Source: JAENVT01 sp031424145
Lineage (GTDB): Bacteria > Actinomycetota > Acidimicrobiia > Acidimicrobiales > Ilumatobacteraceae
Assembly (NCBI GenBank): GCA_031424145.1
Contig: JANPGV010000213.1
Location: 1 to 26,083 of the forward strand
DNA: 26,083 bases
Reading direction: 5' to 3'
Positions 1 through 6,695 of this stretch are shown piece after piece (position 1 is the first letter of the stretch; each line of letters opens with the position of its first letter). The notes under the pieces were generated by a model. It saw only the letters and a program-made list of their open reading frames with translations, was not told where the DNA came from and searched no databases. Position numbers and translations under genes: made by a program.

Positions 1-1
1 G

Positions 2-2506
2 GCGACCGTGATGGAACGCAACGCGCCCCATGCGAAGGAACTGCTCGGCGCCGATACGAGTGCGATCTATCTGCCCGAGGACGGCGCGTCCCTGTATCGG
101 GCGATCGTCGCCCTCGGCGACATCGCCGAGGAACTCCGCGATGACCCGGTGCATGCCGGCCAAGGCATCATCGGTAACCTGGTGGTCAGCGGCCGGGCCG
201 AGCTGATCAACGACACCGCGCTCGACCCCCGTGGAGTGCGGGTCGCCGGCACGCAGGACCTCGAGCTGGAACGGCTGATGGTGGCTCCGCTGGTTGCGGG
301 TGACACGGTGAAGGGTGCGATGGCGGTGTGGCGCTCCGCCGGCCGCCCGTTCCACGACAACGACCTGCAGTTCCTGGTGGGCCTGTCGATGCAGGCCGCC
401 GTGGCGATGGAGAACGCCCGGTTGTTCGCCGAGTCACAGCAACGAGCGGCAGAGCTCGACACCGTGAACGCCGTGTCAAAGCAGCTGTCGGGCAGGCTCG
501 ACGTGGCCGCGCTGATCGAATTGGTGGGCACGCAGATCACGAGTTTGTTCAAGGCTGACATCGCCTACGTGGCGCTGCTCAACCGTCAGCTGGGCGTGAT
601 CGAGTTCCCGTACCAGCACGGCGACATCATCACGGCGACGAAGCCCGGCGAAGGCCTCACGGGCAAGATCATCGACACGGGTGAGGCGCTGATCCTCAAC
701 TCCGACGTGAACCGCCGCAGCTTGGAGCTCGGCGCGAGCGTCGTGGGCAAGGCGTCGCTGTCGTACCTCGGTGTGCCAATCGTCGTGGATGGGCAGAGCG
801 AGGGCGTGATCAGCGTCCAGAGCACCACCCGGGAGGGTGTCTACGACCTCGACGACCAGCGGCTGCTCTCCACGATCGCTGCCAATGTCGGTGTGGCGCT
901 GCGCAACGCCCGGCTGTTTGCCGACGCACAGGACGCGCGTGCTGCGGCCGAGGGCGCCAACGAGGCCAAGAGCTCGTTCCTGGCCACGATGAGCCACGAG
1001 ATCCGCACACCCATGAACGCCGTGATCGGCATGAGCGGCCTGTTGCTCGACACCCCACTCAACGCCGAACAGCGCGACTTCGCCACCACCATTCGGGACT
1101 CGAGCGATTCCCTGCTGACGATCATCAACGACATCCTCGACTTCTCCAAGATCGAAGCCGGTCGGATGGACGTGGAATCGCAGCCGTTCGATCTGCGCGA
1201 CTGCGTGGAATCGGCACTCGATCTGGTGAACGCACGCGCAGGCGACAAGCACCTCGACCTCGCCTACCTGTTCGAGGGTGACGTCCCTCGCGCCATCAAG
1301 AGCGACGCCACCCGGTTGCGCCAGATCCTCCTCAACCTGATGTCGAACTCGGTGAAGTTCACGCAGACCGGCGAGGTCGTGCTGACGGTCGCATGCGACG
1401 GACCCGTCGACGGCCAGGTGCAGCTGACCTTCACGATCCGCGACACCGGCATCGGGCTCACCCCCGAGGGCATGAGTAGGCTGTTCCAGTCGTTCTCCCA
1501 GGCCGACTCGTCCACGACCCGGAAGTACGGTGGCACCGGCCTCGGTCTCGCCATCAGCAGACGCCTCGCGGAGCTGATGGGCGGCGAGATGTGGGCTACC
1601 AGCGATGGCCCCGGCACGGGCTCGTCGTTCATGTTCACCATCCGCGCGCCGACAGCCGACCTGCCCGCGGGGAGCCAGCGCGACTACGTCGGCGCGCAAC
1701 GCGAATTGAAGGACCGCCGAGTTCTGATCGTCGAGGACAACGCGACGAACCGGAAGGTTCTGAGCCTGCAGACCGCCAAGTGGGGCATGACTTCGCGCGG
1801 CACCGACTCGGGCACAGAGGCGCTCGGATGGATCGAGGCCGGCGACAGTTTCGACGTCGCCATCCTCGACATGCACATGCCAGAGATGGACGGCGTCGAG
1901 CTGGCACGCCGTGTCCGGGCGTTGCGACCGCACCTGCCCCTGGTGCTGTTCACCTCGCTGACGGGGCGCGAAGCCACCGCAGAACCCGAGCTGTTCGACG
2001 CCTTTCTCACCAAGCCGGCCCGCCAGTCGCAGATGTTCGACACGCTCGTCACGGTGCTCGGTGAGGTCGTGGCACATGCTCCTGCGGCGCCGGCCAAACC
2101 GTCGATCGATCCGGAGATGTCGACGCGACACCCGTTGCGGATCCTGCTGGCCGAGGACAACGTGGTGAACCAGAAACTTGCGCTGCGGCTGCTGCAACAG
2201 ATGGGCTACCGGGCCGACCTCGCGTCGAACGGCTCCGAGGCCGTCGAGGCGGTCGCGCGCCAGACCTACGACGTGATCCTCATGGACGTACAGATGCCCG
2301 AGATGGACGGCCTCGAGGCCTCACGGCGCATCGTGGCCACCTGGCCCGACAGCCGCCCGCGGATCATCGCCATGACCGCCAATGCGATGCAGGGCGACCG
2401 CGAGATGTGCCTGGCCGCCGGCATGGACGACTACGTCACGAAACCGATCAGGGTCGACGCGCTGATCGAGGCGCTCTACCTCGTACAGCGACGCAAGGGG
2501 AACTGA
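2..2506 (+). CDS. Hybrid sensor histidine kinase, GAF-GAF-HisKA-HATPase-REC-REC (5' partial)
   Basis: Cytosolic-looking hybrid kinase with no membrane segment in the visible part. Counting residues from the GTG at 8, domains are: a GAF domain (about 1-137), a second GAF (about 160-305), a HisKA dimerisation domain with the H-box SHEIRTPMN and phospho-acceptor His330, an HATPase domain with N box (LMSNSVKF) and G boxes (DTGIGL, GGTGLGLAIS), then two receiver domains with phosphoryl Asp621 (ILDMHMPEMDG) and Asp760 (LMDVQMPEMDG). The frame is open to the left edge and the first GAF lacks its beginning, so the true start is very probably outside the window. The stop is one base before the ATG of the HPt gene, so the two are co-translated. 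GAF domains imply sensing of a small ligand or redox state, which cannot be named from sequence. Phosphate should flow His to REC to the downstream HPt and on to the receiver-cyclase. Confidence 0.95.
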   Translation, partial: ATVMERNAPHAKELLGADTSAIYLPEDGASLYRAIVALGDIAEELRDDPVHAGQGIIGNLVVSGRAELINDTALDPRGVRVAGTQDLELERLMVAPLVAGDTVKGAMAVWRSAGRPFHDNDLQFLVGLSMQAAVAMENARLFAESQQRAAELDTVNAVSKQLSGRLDVAALIELVGTQITSLFKADIAYVALLNRQLGVIEFPYQHGDIITATKPGEGLTGKIIDTGEALILNSDVNRRSLELGASVVGKASLSYLGVPIVVDGQSEGVISVQSTTREGVYDLDDQRLLSTIAANVGVALRNARLFADAQDARAAAEGANEAKSSFLATMSHEIRTPMNAVIGMSGLLLDTPLNAEQRDFATTIRDSSDSLLTIINDILDFSKIEAGRMDVESQPFDLRDCVESALDLVNARAGDKHLDLAYLFEGDVPRAIKSDATRLRQILLNLMSNSVKFTQTGEVVLTVACDGPVDGQVQLTFTIRDTGIGLTPEGMSRLFQSFSQADSSTTRKYGGTGLGLAISRRLAELMGGEMWATSDGPGTGSSFMFTIRAPTADLPAGSQRDYVGAQRELKDRRVLIVEDNATNRKVLSLQTAKWGMTSRGTDSGTEALGWIEAGDSFDVAILDMHMPEMDGVELARRVRALRPHLPLVLFTSLTGREATAEPELFDAFLTKPARQSQMFDTLVTVLGEVVAHAPAAPAKPSIDPEMSTRHPLRILLAEDNVVNQKLALRLLQQMGYRADLASNGSEAVEAVARQTYDVILMDVQMPEMDGLEASRRIVATWPDSRPRIIAMTANAMQGDREMCLAAGMDDYVTKPIRVDALIEALYLVQRRKGN

Positions 2507-2507
2507 G

Positions 2508-2855
2508 ATGGATCCGTCACTGATCGACCGTGCCACCTTCACCGACTTGCGTGAGGCCGTCGGCGCCGAGTTTGTCGTGGAGCTTGTCGACACGTTCCTT
2601 GAAGAGGCGCCGGGGATGTTGGCCCAGCTCCGCGCAGCACTGGCCGACTCGGATGCCGACGCCTATCGCCGCGCCGCTCATTCGCTGAAGTCGAACGCCA
2701 ACGCTTTCGGCGCGCACGATCTGGCGGGCATGGCACGCGAAATCGAGCTCGGTGGGATCGATGCCGACTCGGCCGACAACCTTGCGGCGCTCGACGCGCT
2801 CGACACCGCATGTGCCGCAGCGGCGGCGGCGTTGAAGGTGATGTCCCGTGGCTGA
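2508..2855 (+). CDS. Histidine phosphotransfer (HPt) protein
   Basis: A 115-residue all-helical protein with the HPt signature AAHSLKSNANAFGA; the phospho-accepting histidine is His58. The family relays phosphate between receiver domains. It begins one base after the hybrid kinase stop and overlaps the next gene by 8 bases, so the three are one transcription unit. The likely partners are the kinase's receivers upstream and the receiver-cyclase downstream. Its length is normal for a stand-alone HPt module. Confidence 0.93.
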   Translation: MDPSLIDRATFTDLREAVGAEFVVELVDTFLEEAPGMLAQLRAALADSDADAYRRAAHSLKSNANAFGAHDLAGMAREIELGGIDADSADNLAALDALDTACAAAAAALKVMSRG

Positions 2856-3879
2856 GACCGGATCCCGCCTGCTGGTGGTCGACGACAACAAGGTCAACCG
2901 GCTGCTGCTGGCGCGCAGCCTCGACTCGCAAGGGCACCGGGTGTCGGTGGCCGAGAACGGCCGGGTTGCGCTCCATATGTTGCGAGAGGAGTCGTTCGAT
3001 CTGGTGCTGCTCGACATCGAGATGCCCGAGATGGACGGCTTCCAGGTGCTGGAGGAGCTCAAGGCGGACATTCACCTGCGCGACGTCGCCGTGATCGTCA
3101 CGTCCGCAGTCGAGGGCCTCGACAGCGTGGTGCGCTGCATCGAGCTGGGCGCCGAGGACTACCTGAGCAAGCCGGTCAACCCGGTGCTGTTGAAGGCCCG
3201 CATTCGCGCAGGTCTGGCTCGCAAGGAGTTGCGTGACCAGCAGAATGAGGCCGTACGACGATTCGCCACCCCCGAGGTTGCCGAGGACATGCAGAACTCG
3301 GGTTTCGCGCTCGGCGGTCGGCTCGTTCATGCCACGGTGATGTTCTCTGACATCCGTGGCTTCACGTCGATCTGCGAAGCGCAGTCACCCGCCGAGACGA
3401 TCGAGCTCCTGAACGACTACTACGCCCTGATGTTCGATGCCATCACCGGGCACGCCGGTGTGGTCAACCTGATGATGGGCGACGGCCTGATGGCCGTCTT
3501 CGGTGCGCCACTCCCGCTCGCCGATCACGCAGCCGCAGCGGTTCGGGCGGCGCTCGACATGATCGAGATGATCGAGATGCTCGATGCCGACCGTATGGCG
3601 ACGGGCAGGCCGGAGATTCGTATCGGGATCGGCATCGCAACAGGCGAGTTGGTGGCGGGGTATGCCGGCACCCAACGACGGGCCACCTACACGTGCCTCG
3701 GCGACACCGTGAACCGCGCCGCCCGCCTCGAAGCCCACACCAAGACGGTAGAGGGATGGATCCTGGTGGATGGTGCCGCGCGCGACGAGATCGGTGACGA
3801 GTTCGAGTTGACCGACCTGGGCGAAGCGATGCTGAAGGGCAAGTCTGAGGCGATCCGCGTATTCGCCGTCGACGGCTGA
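2848..3879 (+). CDS. Response regulator fused to class III adenylate/guanylate cyclase
   Basis: 343 residues from a GTG start inside the end of the HPt gene. Residues 7-125 are a receiver domain with acidic pair Asp12/Asp13, phospho-Asp56 (LLDIEMPEMDG) and the conserved Lys108 (SKP). A helical linker follows, then a class III cyclase domain (about 155-335) with both metal-binding aspartates, Asp168 (FSDIRGFTS) and Asp212 (MMGDGLMAVFG), and the N-x3-R transition-state motif in GDTVNRAARLE. The position that is Lys in classic adenylyl cyclases, four before Asp212, is Leu208, and the partner position in YTCLGD is Thr, so substrate choice (ATP or GTP) cannot be read from the canonical pair. Expected role: phosphorelay-controlled synthesis of a cyclic nucleotide in the cytosol. 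Catalytic metal and transition-state residues are intact. Confidence 0.94.
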   Translation: MAETGSRLLVVDDNKVNRLLLARSLDSQGHRVSVAENGRVALHMLREESFDLVLLDIEMPEMDGFQVLEELKADIHLRDVAVIVTSAVEGLDSVVRCIELGAEDYLSKPVNPVLLKARIRAGLARKELRDQQNEAVRRFATPEVAEDMQNSGFALGGRLVHATVMFSDIRGFTSICEAQSPAETIELLNDYYALMFDAITGHAGVVNLMMGDGLMAVFGAPLPLADHAAAAVRAALDMIEMIEMLDADRMATGRPEIRIGIGIATGELVAGYAGTQRRATYTCLGDTVNRAARLEAHTKTVEGWILVDGAARDEIGDEFELTDLGEAMLKGKSEAIRVFAVDG

Positions 3880-4023
3880 GGTCGGGTGATCAGCTCCATT
3901 TGCGCCGACGGAGAGGCACCGCTCCGGCTGGTATTGCGAGACCGTCCCCGACAGTCCCGGAAGGGCCCGCTACCAGGGATTTTAGTCGCTGACCGTGTCT
4001 GACCGGGACGGTCGCGCCCATAG

Positions 4024-4044
4024 ATGGGATGAAATATGGGATGA
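4024..4044 (+). repeat. Short direct repeat ATGGGATGA x2
   Basis: Two identical 9-base copies at 4024-4032 and 4036-4044 with period 12, in the AT-richer part of the 272-base gap between the cyclase and the CxxC-protein gene. The pair lies just before the palindrome at 4051. It could be part of a regulatory region or chance; nothing ties it to a known factor. Confidence 0.4.
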
Positions 4045-4050
4045 CAAGAC

Positions 4051-4070
4051 CTGCGGATCTCGATCCGCAG
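4051..4070 (+). terminator. Perfect inverted repeat, possible terminator or operator
   Basis: The arms CTGCGGATC and GATCCGCAG are perfectly complementary over 9 bases with a 2-base centre. As RNA this gives a 7-bp GC-rich stem with a 6-base loop, followed by ATTTTG, a weak U-tract. It lies about 170 bases after the cyclase stop and about 80 before the next gene. It could end the phosphorelay operon or serve as an operator for the thiol gene pair; sequence alone does not decide. Confidence 0.45.
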
Positions 4071-4151
4071 ATTTTGAAATATCGACCCAGATCTTGACAT
4101 GATCCGCGGACACACCGCCGCTGTCGCCACGCGATCGGCGATGCTGTGGCG

Positions 4152-4565
4152 ATGACCTCCCCCAACGCGGCACCGGCCCAGCGGATCGTGAGACTCGTCG
4201 GGGTCTACGACGCCGACAGCACCCTGCGCTGTGAACTCGCCTACTGGGTCGGTGCTCGGCTTGGTAGGCGACACTGCTCGCTCTGCGACATCACGCACGG
4301 CTCCCTCCGGCAACGCCCGGAATGGAAGGTCTGCCAGGCTGAGCTGCCCACGCCATTCGACACCTACCACCGCAACGACCAGCCCGCCGACGTTCGCGTT
4401 GCGGCCGACGGGCAGGCACCTGTTGTCGTAGCCGAGACGACCGGCGGAAACGTACTCCTCCTCACACCAGAGGAACTCGACGCCTGTGACGGCTCGATCG
4501 AGTCCATGGTCGATGCAATAGAACTAGAAACAGAGCGTCATGGGCTGGTCTGGACGGCGGCATGA
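4152..4565 (+). CDS. Small CxxC protein, conserved hypothetical
   Basis: 137 residues from the ATG (an in-frame GTG lies two codons upstream). The sequence resembles an uncharacterised actinobacterial family whose hallmarks are an N-terminal LVGVYDADSTLRCELAYWVG-like stretch and a CSLCDITHG motif (CxxC followed by His), here at about residues 40-48, with another Cys at WKVCQ. No signal peptide or membrane segment is visible. It has no clear Shine-Dalgarno sequence and may be leaderless or start at the GTG. The ATGA overlap with the redoxin gene means tight co-translation, and the CxxC motif suggests a thiol-redox or metal-linked partner role for that protein; this is inference, since I know of no established function for the family. 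Confidence 0.75.
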   Translation: MTSPNAAPAQRIVRLVGVYDADSTLRCELAYWVGARLGRRHCSLCDITHGSLRQRPEWKVCQAELPTPFDTYHRNDQPADVRVAADGQAPVVVAETTGGNVLLLTPEELDACDGSIESMVDAIELETERHGLVWTAA

Positions 4566-5086
4566 CACTCATCATCGGCGACAGACTGCCGGACGTCGAA
4601 CTTGTCGATCACCACAACCGGCCGTGGCGCACGAGTGCGATGCGCGGCCGGCCCCTCGTGCTGATCCTTCATCGACACCTCGCTTGACTGCCGTGCCAGG
4701 AGCATGTGATCGCCGTGCGCGACCACCTCGACCTGTTCGGTGACGCCAGAATCGCCGTCGTCACCTTCGCCAGACCGGAGCGTCTGGCGGCATACCGCGA
4801 CCATCTGCACCTCCAGTTCGACGTCGTCGCTGACGTGGATCGGGTCCTGTACCGCATGCTCGGGGCCGCAAGGGGGACGAACCGTCAGGTGTGGTCTCTC
4901 GGCACCGTCCGGACCTACGCCAGACTGCTCCGAGCCGGACACCGCCTCCGTATTCCCACCGAAGACATCCATCAACTTGGTGCCGACGCCGTCATCGGCC
5001 GTGACGGCTCCCTGCGCTATCTCTCGCTACCGTCGACACCCGACCGGCGGCCCCCGATCACTGAGCTGATCGCCGCCCTCGACTGA
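4562..5086 (+). CDS. AhpC/TSA-type redoxin, candidate selenoprotein (in-frame TGA, U-x-x-C)
   Basis: Read through the TGA at 4685-4687, this is one 174-residue thioredoxin-fold protein. The N-terminus (MTLIIGDRLPDVELVDHHNR) and RPLVLILHRHLA form the usual first strands. The active loop reads A-[TGA]-L-P-C-Q-E-H, with TGA as codon 42 and Cys45 as the resolving cysteine. The remainder (AVVTFARPERL, a TVRTYARLL helix, GADAVIGRDGSLRYL) continues the redoxin fold to a TGA stop. In the Cys-type relatives I recall, the loop is CLPCQEH, so TGA sits exactly where the peroxidatic Cys belongs, the classic pattern of bacterial selenoproteins. The start overlaps the upstream CxxC gene (ATGA). Alternative: a TGC-to-TGA nonsense change, a real concern because two other genes here carry in-frame TGAs. 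No selenocysteine machinery is visible in this window. Confidence 0.7.
4702..4718 (+). promoter_or_regulatory. Hairpin downstream of in-frame TGA, possible bacterial SECIS
   Basis: The stem GCATG/CGTGC (5 bp, one G-T pair) closes a 7-base loop TGATCGC. The apical loop begins 20 bases after the TGA and has G at its second position, which fits what is known of bacterial SECIS elements (short stem, guanine among the first loop bases, set distance from UGA). A competing 5-bp stem CGTGC/GCATG at 4692-4706 is mutually exclusive. The stem is short and the region is GC-rich, so chance folding is possible. Confidence 0.35.
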
Positions 5087-5182
5087 CCGAACCCTCAGGC
5101 GCCGGCCGCGTTGATTGCGTTTCGGGTCAGTCAAAGAGGAGAATCCCGCCGTCTGTCCCGGTCCGGACGGTCGATCGTTGGC

Positions 5183-5851
5183 TCAGGGTTGGACGATCTC
5201 GACAGCGACCGTGGTTTGCTCACCGGCTTCGAGTCGTTCGAGCGTCCGAACTTGCTTCTTGATCGGCAGGACGAACGAGCCTCGCTTGGCGTCTGGAAAG
5301 ATTGAGGTTTGTCAAGTGGTGGCTCTGATAGTGGCAATCACCTTGATAGAGCCGAATCCGTGTCTCGGGGGTGACGTGAGTTCGTCGATCTCGTCTGCTT
5401 GGTCCAAGGGCAGGGTTACGAAGTGCCACGAACCCTCTCCGTGGCGCCAGAGTTGCGCCTCAAAGGCGTAGCTCCTCGGTCGACTTTGTGTTCGAGTTCG
5501 CCGGGACGGAGGCTGTTTGATGTCGAGTTCGGCGAGGAGGCTCTTGGGCGCCACCGTTCGATAGGCGTCCACGATGATGGCGGTGATTTCCTGCCAATCG
5601 ACCGCGAACTCGCCAGACGTGTCGAGGTGGACACCGAGCCAGGCTGAGAAGGTCCCGGTCGCGGACGTCGGGGGCTTGAAGAACCGTTCGGGTTCAGTGC
5701 TGAGCAGTTCGTCTTGAACCCCGGGCGGCGCTGGACACCAGATTGACGTTCGAGCGTCGCCGCGGTGGTTGTCGTGGTAGTAGCACAGCGCCCACTTGTC
5801 GCGGACGAAGAAACATTCGGCACCGTGGACTGCTCGTTTCGATCCATTCAC
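5183..5851 (-). pseudogene. MmcQ/YjbR-like + DUF1905 fusion, interrupted by in-frame TGA
   Basis: Starts at GTG 5851 with GAGGAG eight bases upstream. Residues about 15-125 resemble the MmcQ/YjbR family (CPAPPGVQDELL, FFKPP, GTFSAWLGVHLD, a helix ending in PKSLLAELD). From about 145 a DUF1905 domain follows (FEAQLWRHGEGSWHFVTLP, ADEIDELT, HGFGSIKV). Codon 180 (5312-5314 on the minus strand) is TGA, where DUF1905 proteins normally have Trp (GGT-T-W-K-T-S). The same frame then carries the expected rest of the domain (SIFPDAKRGSFVLPIKK, then LERLEAGEQTTVAVEI) to a second TGA at 5185-5183. So one base change, not a frameshift, separates this from an intact 222-residue protein. Either a recent nonsense mutation, a consensus error, or readthrough. 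The function of the fusion is unknown. Confidence 0.75.
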
Positions 5852-5938
5852 GCTTGCATCTCCTCAATGTCGTCGACGACGGCATCCCGCCGCAACCCAA
5901 TGATGGGAAGCAGATCTGACAGCGGTGCTGCGAGAAAC

Positions 5939-5954
5939 GAAACGTTCGAGAAAC
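5939..5954 (+). promoter_or_regulatory. Tandem GAAAC direct repeat, operator copy A
   Basis: GAAACGTTCGAGAAAC: two GAAAC repeats 11 bp apart, with a further GAAAC immediately upstream at 5934-5938. It ends 52 bases before the GTG of the response-regulator gene. It matches copies at 15681 and 21916 at 13 of 16 invariant positions. The likely ligand is the OmpR-type regulator encoded just downstream, implying autoregulation; this is inferred from repeat geometry and position. Confidence 0.65.
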
Positions 5955-5992
5955 TCACAGCGCCGGGCATTTCCAGGACATTGCGGCGTCCC

Positions 5993-5998
5993 TATCGT
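5993..5998 (+). promoter_or_regulatory. Leaderless -10 element (TATCGT) for the regulator operon
   Basis: TATCGT fits the actinobacterial TANNNT -10 consensus and is followed by 7 bases and then the GTG at 6006, the spacing expected for a leaderless transcript. No Shine-Dalgarno sequence is seen. This supports 6006 as the start. The GAAAC operator lies 38 bases upstream of this hexamer. Confidence 0.5.
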
Positions 5999-6005
5999 GG
6001 ACGGT

Positions 6006-6695
6006 GTGAACAACGGCGCGGCACGGATACTGGTCGTCGACGACGAACCGACGGTTCGTGAGGTCGTCGTGCATTACCTGGAGCGCGACGGTTTTGTCGT
6101 CCACCAGCTTGATCGCGGCGACCTGGTCGACGAGGCGATCAACACGTTTCAGCCCGATCTCATCGTGCTCGACATCATGCTTCCGGGCCTGTCAGGGCTC
6201 GATGTTTTGCGGGCGATCGGCCCCAACAAGATCCCGGTGATCATGTTGACCGCCCGCGTTGAGGAAGCAGACCGAGTTCTCGGCCTCGAACTGGGGGCCG
6301 ACGACTACGTCACCAAACCGTTTTCACCCCGCGAGCTGGTTGCCAGGGTACACACGGTGTTGCGTCGGGCGCAGCCGGTCTCGGGCTCGGACGACACGCT
6401 CCGCTTCGGCGACCTGATCATCGAACCTCGTGCTCGCGAGGTCACACTCGGTTCTCATGTCGTTGCATTGACGGCCAAGGAGTTCGACCTACTGGCGTTC
6501 CTGGCGATGAGCCCGCGCCAGGTGTTCTCGCGTAGTCAGTTGCTGCAAGGCGTGTGGGACTCGTCGCCTGAGTTCCAGGACCCGGCGACCGTCACGGTCC
6601 ACGTCCGCCGATTGCGAAACAAGATCGAGGCCGATCCGGAGAACCCTCGGTGGATCACCACGGTGTGGGGCGTCGGCTACAGGTTCGAGTCATGA
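6006..6695 (+). CDS. OmpR/PhoB-family response regulator
   Basis: 229 residues. An N-terminal receiver domain (about 6-120) has the acidic pair in VVDDEP, phospho-Asp56 (IVLDIMLPGLSG), the Thr switch residue in MLTAR and Lys in TKPFSP. A C-terminal winged helix (about 135-229) carries LTAKEFDLLAFL, the recognition region TVTVHVRRLRNKIE and the final WGVGYRF hairpin typical of OmpR-type regulators. GTG 6006 is chosen because it follows a TATCGT -10 at leaderless spacing and because the receiver fold begins at residue 6; an in-frame GTG at 5997 is possible. It is coupled by an ATGA overlap to its sensor kinase. The tandem GAAAC repeat upstream is the likely binding site. Confidence 0.93.
   Translation: MNNGAARILVVDDEPTVREVVVHYLERDGFVVHQLDRGDLVDEAINTFQPDLIVLDIMLPGLSGLDVLRAIGPNKIPVIMLTARVEEADRVLGLELGADDYVTKPFSPRELVARVHTVLRRAQPVSGSDDTLRFGDLIIEPRAREVTLGSHVVALTAKEFDLLAFLAMSPRQVFSRSQLLQGVWDSSPEFQDPATVTVHVRRLRNKIEADPENPRWITTVWGVGYRFES

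Noticed and set aside
476..2197. Long open minus-strand frame (573 codons) opposite the hybrid kinase
   Set aside because: Composition is a reverse-frame mirror of the kinase codons, no recognisable domain, while the plus strand has full kinase motifs.
5312..5314. Selenocysteine at the TGA in the DUF1905 fusion
   Set aside because: The family position is Trp and not redox-active, and there is no U-x-x-C context or convincing hairpin after it.
5987..5990. ECF-sigma-type promoter reading of GAAAC (-35) with CGTC (-10)
   Set aside because: Spacing from GAAAC at 5950 to CGTC is about 32 bases, far from the usual 16-17, and no common -10 follows the other two copies.
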